A stretch of 64,000 nt of DNA from Xiphydria camelus (lineage: Eukaryota; Arthropoda; Insecta; Hymenoptera; Xiphydriidae), in assembly GCA_963678675.1 (NCBI GenBank), contig OY783191.1:24572955-24636954 (forward strand), given 5' to 3'. Below, piece by piece: positions 62,848 to 64,000 of the stretch (positions are counted from its first letter, which is position 1; the number at the start of each line of letters is the position of its first letter). Below the pieces are notes generated by a model. That model worked only from the letters and a program-made list of their open reading frames with translations. It had not been told where the DNA came from and ran no database searches. Made by a program: the position numbers and the translations under genes.

Positions 62848-63570
62848 CCCCCACAAAAACAGATTCTCTGTAAAAAAAGGCGGCATGTTCATTCAGTGTC
62901 AACAAAAATTGATACGTAAAATACTCTCCAAAAAAGATTTGAAATCAATTAAGATCGCCATGTTCAAGATTTATATATAAAAAGTAAAAGGCTTCATTTT
63001 AAAGGAAAATTATTGTAAATCAAGTTACTAAAAAATTCGACTAAAAGAAGTTATAAAAAAATTATAATAAAAAAGAACTTGCCGCGTTTATGTTTTCATA
63101 TTTTGTCCACTATACCGAATAATTGGCAGTGCTTGGACGGTGCTAGAGTGATTCATAAATTGCACTGCCGAAGTCAAATTCAGAGAAATTCAGAAGGCCC
63201 CCGCCTGATCGGTTTCCCGTGCGACATTCGGTATACTGGTGGTATCATATAAGTGTATGAATTTATTTAAAATCATAAGTGCATAAACATCGAGTATAAT
63301 TCTGTCTGAATTTTTTATTTTGAAGGAAAAAACGCGGCAAGTTCTTTTTATTAAAATTTTGTTATAACTTCTTTTAGTCAAATTTTTTAGTAACTTGATT
63401 TACAATAATTTTCCTTTAAAATGATGCCTTTTACTTTTTATATATAAATCTTGAACATGGCGATCTTAATTGATTTCAAATCTTTTTTGGAGAGTATTTT
63501 ACGTATCAATTTTTGTTGGCACTGAATGAACATGCCGCCTTTTTTTACAGAGAATCTGTTTTTGTGGGGG
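62848..63570. repeat. Palindromic repeat P, copy 2
   Basis: Same inverted arms and central spacer as 7926-8662 (CACAAAAACAGATTCTCTG ... CAGAGAATCTGTTTTTGTG), with small indels such as the absence of a CCTACG step near 62917. Confidence 0.75.
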
Positions 63571-64000
63571 ATTTCACTACTTTTTGGAATTTATTCATGA
63601 GGAGAATACGTACATGTAGAAGAATAGCTTTTTATTACCACAAAATTAAAATCTTCCCCTTATATTTTTCACTTTGCCTTAGTATTTTGGAGAAATAAAA
63701 CATATACGAATTTACAGACCATCGGATTTTTCTTATATTTTGGTCGTCTACAGAAATCCATGAAGACGTTTTACCTTCAACTCTCTCTCTCTAAGTATAC
63801 TCTTCCAATGACCATGACGAATTGTTTCATCACATGTAAAGATACCACTTATGACAGTATATATGTTGTTACATATATTAACTCGAGCCATTGGTATAGT
63901 TTTAAGAAATCCTTTTGCATGCACCGCTGAAATTTCGCCCTTACTCGTAAATAAATTTCCAGCACAGCATCGATATTTTGCTGCACCTGTATTCTTCTGG
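63571..64000. repeat. Dispersed repeat Q, copy 4, and clipped repeat at the window edge
   Basis: 63600-63950 follows palindrome P exactly as 8690-9150 follows its first copy (TTTCACTTTGCCTTAGTATT, CCATCGGATTTTTC, ACATGTAAAGATACC, TTGCATGCACCGCTGAAATT). The last 45 bases are the reverse complement of the block at 10155-10195 and 52672-52710, so the mosaic continues beyond the window. Confidence 0.65.

Overview
This window is eukaryotic and almost certainly insect DNA. It contains one host gene, an RR-2 (Rebers-Riddiford) cuticular protein, embedded in a very dense graveyard of nested transposable elements. The element mix (mariner, Jockey and R1 LINEs, Mag-type Gypsy, piggyBac MITEs, many foldback MITEs) and the AT-rich host sequence with GC-rich insertions fit a hymenopteran such as an ant, but the sequence alone does not fix the species. 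No bacterial features, rRNA genes, intact tRNA genes or CRISPR arrays were seen.

Layout. 1-467: foldback MITE. 1220-2081: last two exons of the cuticular protein gene; its 5' exons are probably off the left edge. 3402-7078: foldbacks plus a dead mariner (3691-6307) split by a 1.3-kb THAP-domain element (4466-5784). 7130-11577: mosaic of palindromic and dispersed repeats that recurs at 52.6-64 kb. 11861-about 24100: a minus-strand Jockey-clade LINE split by two copies (13245-17589 and 19261-22608) of a long-inverted-arm element with 3-bp CNG target duplications. The first of these was itself invaded by a TA-duplicating element (15942-17403) carrying a mariner derivative and a tRNA-like block. 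24645-29254: a young Mag-type Gypsy element with LTRs that read as identical and a 5-bp target duplication. 29434-35757: a minus-strand R1-clade LINE with a 15-bp target duplication. 35.8-39.4 kb: MITE and foldback mosaic.

39440-52645: an old foldback repeat split by a 10-kb defective Gypsy element (39797-49781) and a 2.4-kb pogo-like derivative (50004-52384). The Gypsy element is broken between RNase H and integrase by a 5-kb tandem dimer of an unclassified DNA element (43621-48612). 53462-61633: an 8.2-kb DNA transposon with CCCAGCAAAC termini and an AT target duplication. It encodes a Tnp2/CACTA-like transposase and, upstream on the same strand, a seven-exon protein with a DUF4806-like C-terminus; clustered ACGT motifs sit at both ends. 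Its empty site survives in the paralogous repeat at 11.1 kb, which fixes its boundaries.

The nesting gives a relative order: Jockey, then CNG elements, then the TA element, then the mariner derivative; and foldback repeat, then Gypsy and pogo-like insertions, with the dimer later inside Gypsy. The best candidates for something undescribed are the 8.2-kb transposase plus DUF4806 element, the head-to-tail dimer with a shared internal terminus, and the CNG-duplicating long-arm family. All translations and boundaries were read by eye, so identities are qualitative.
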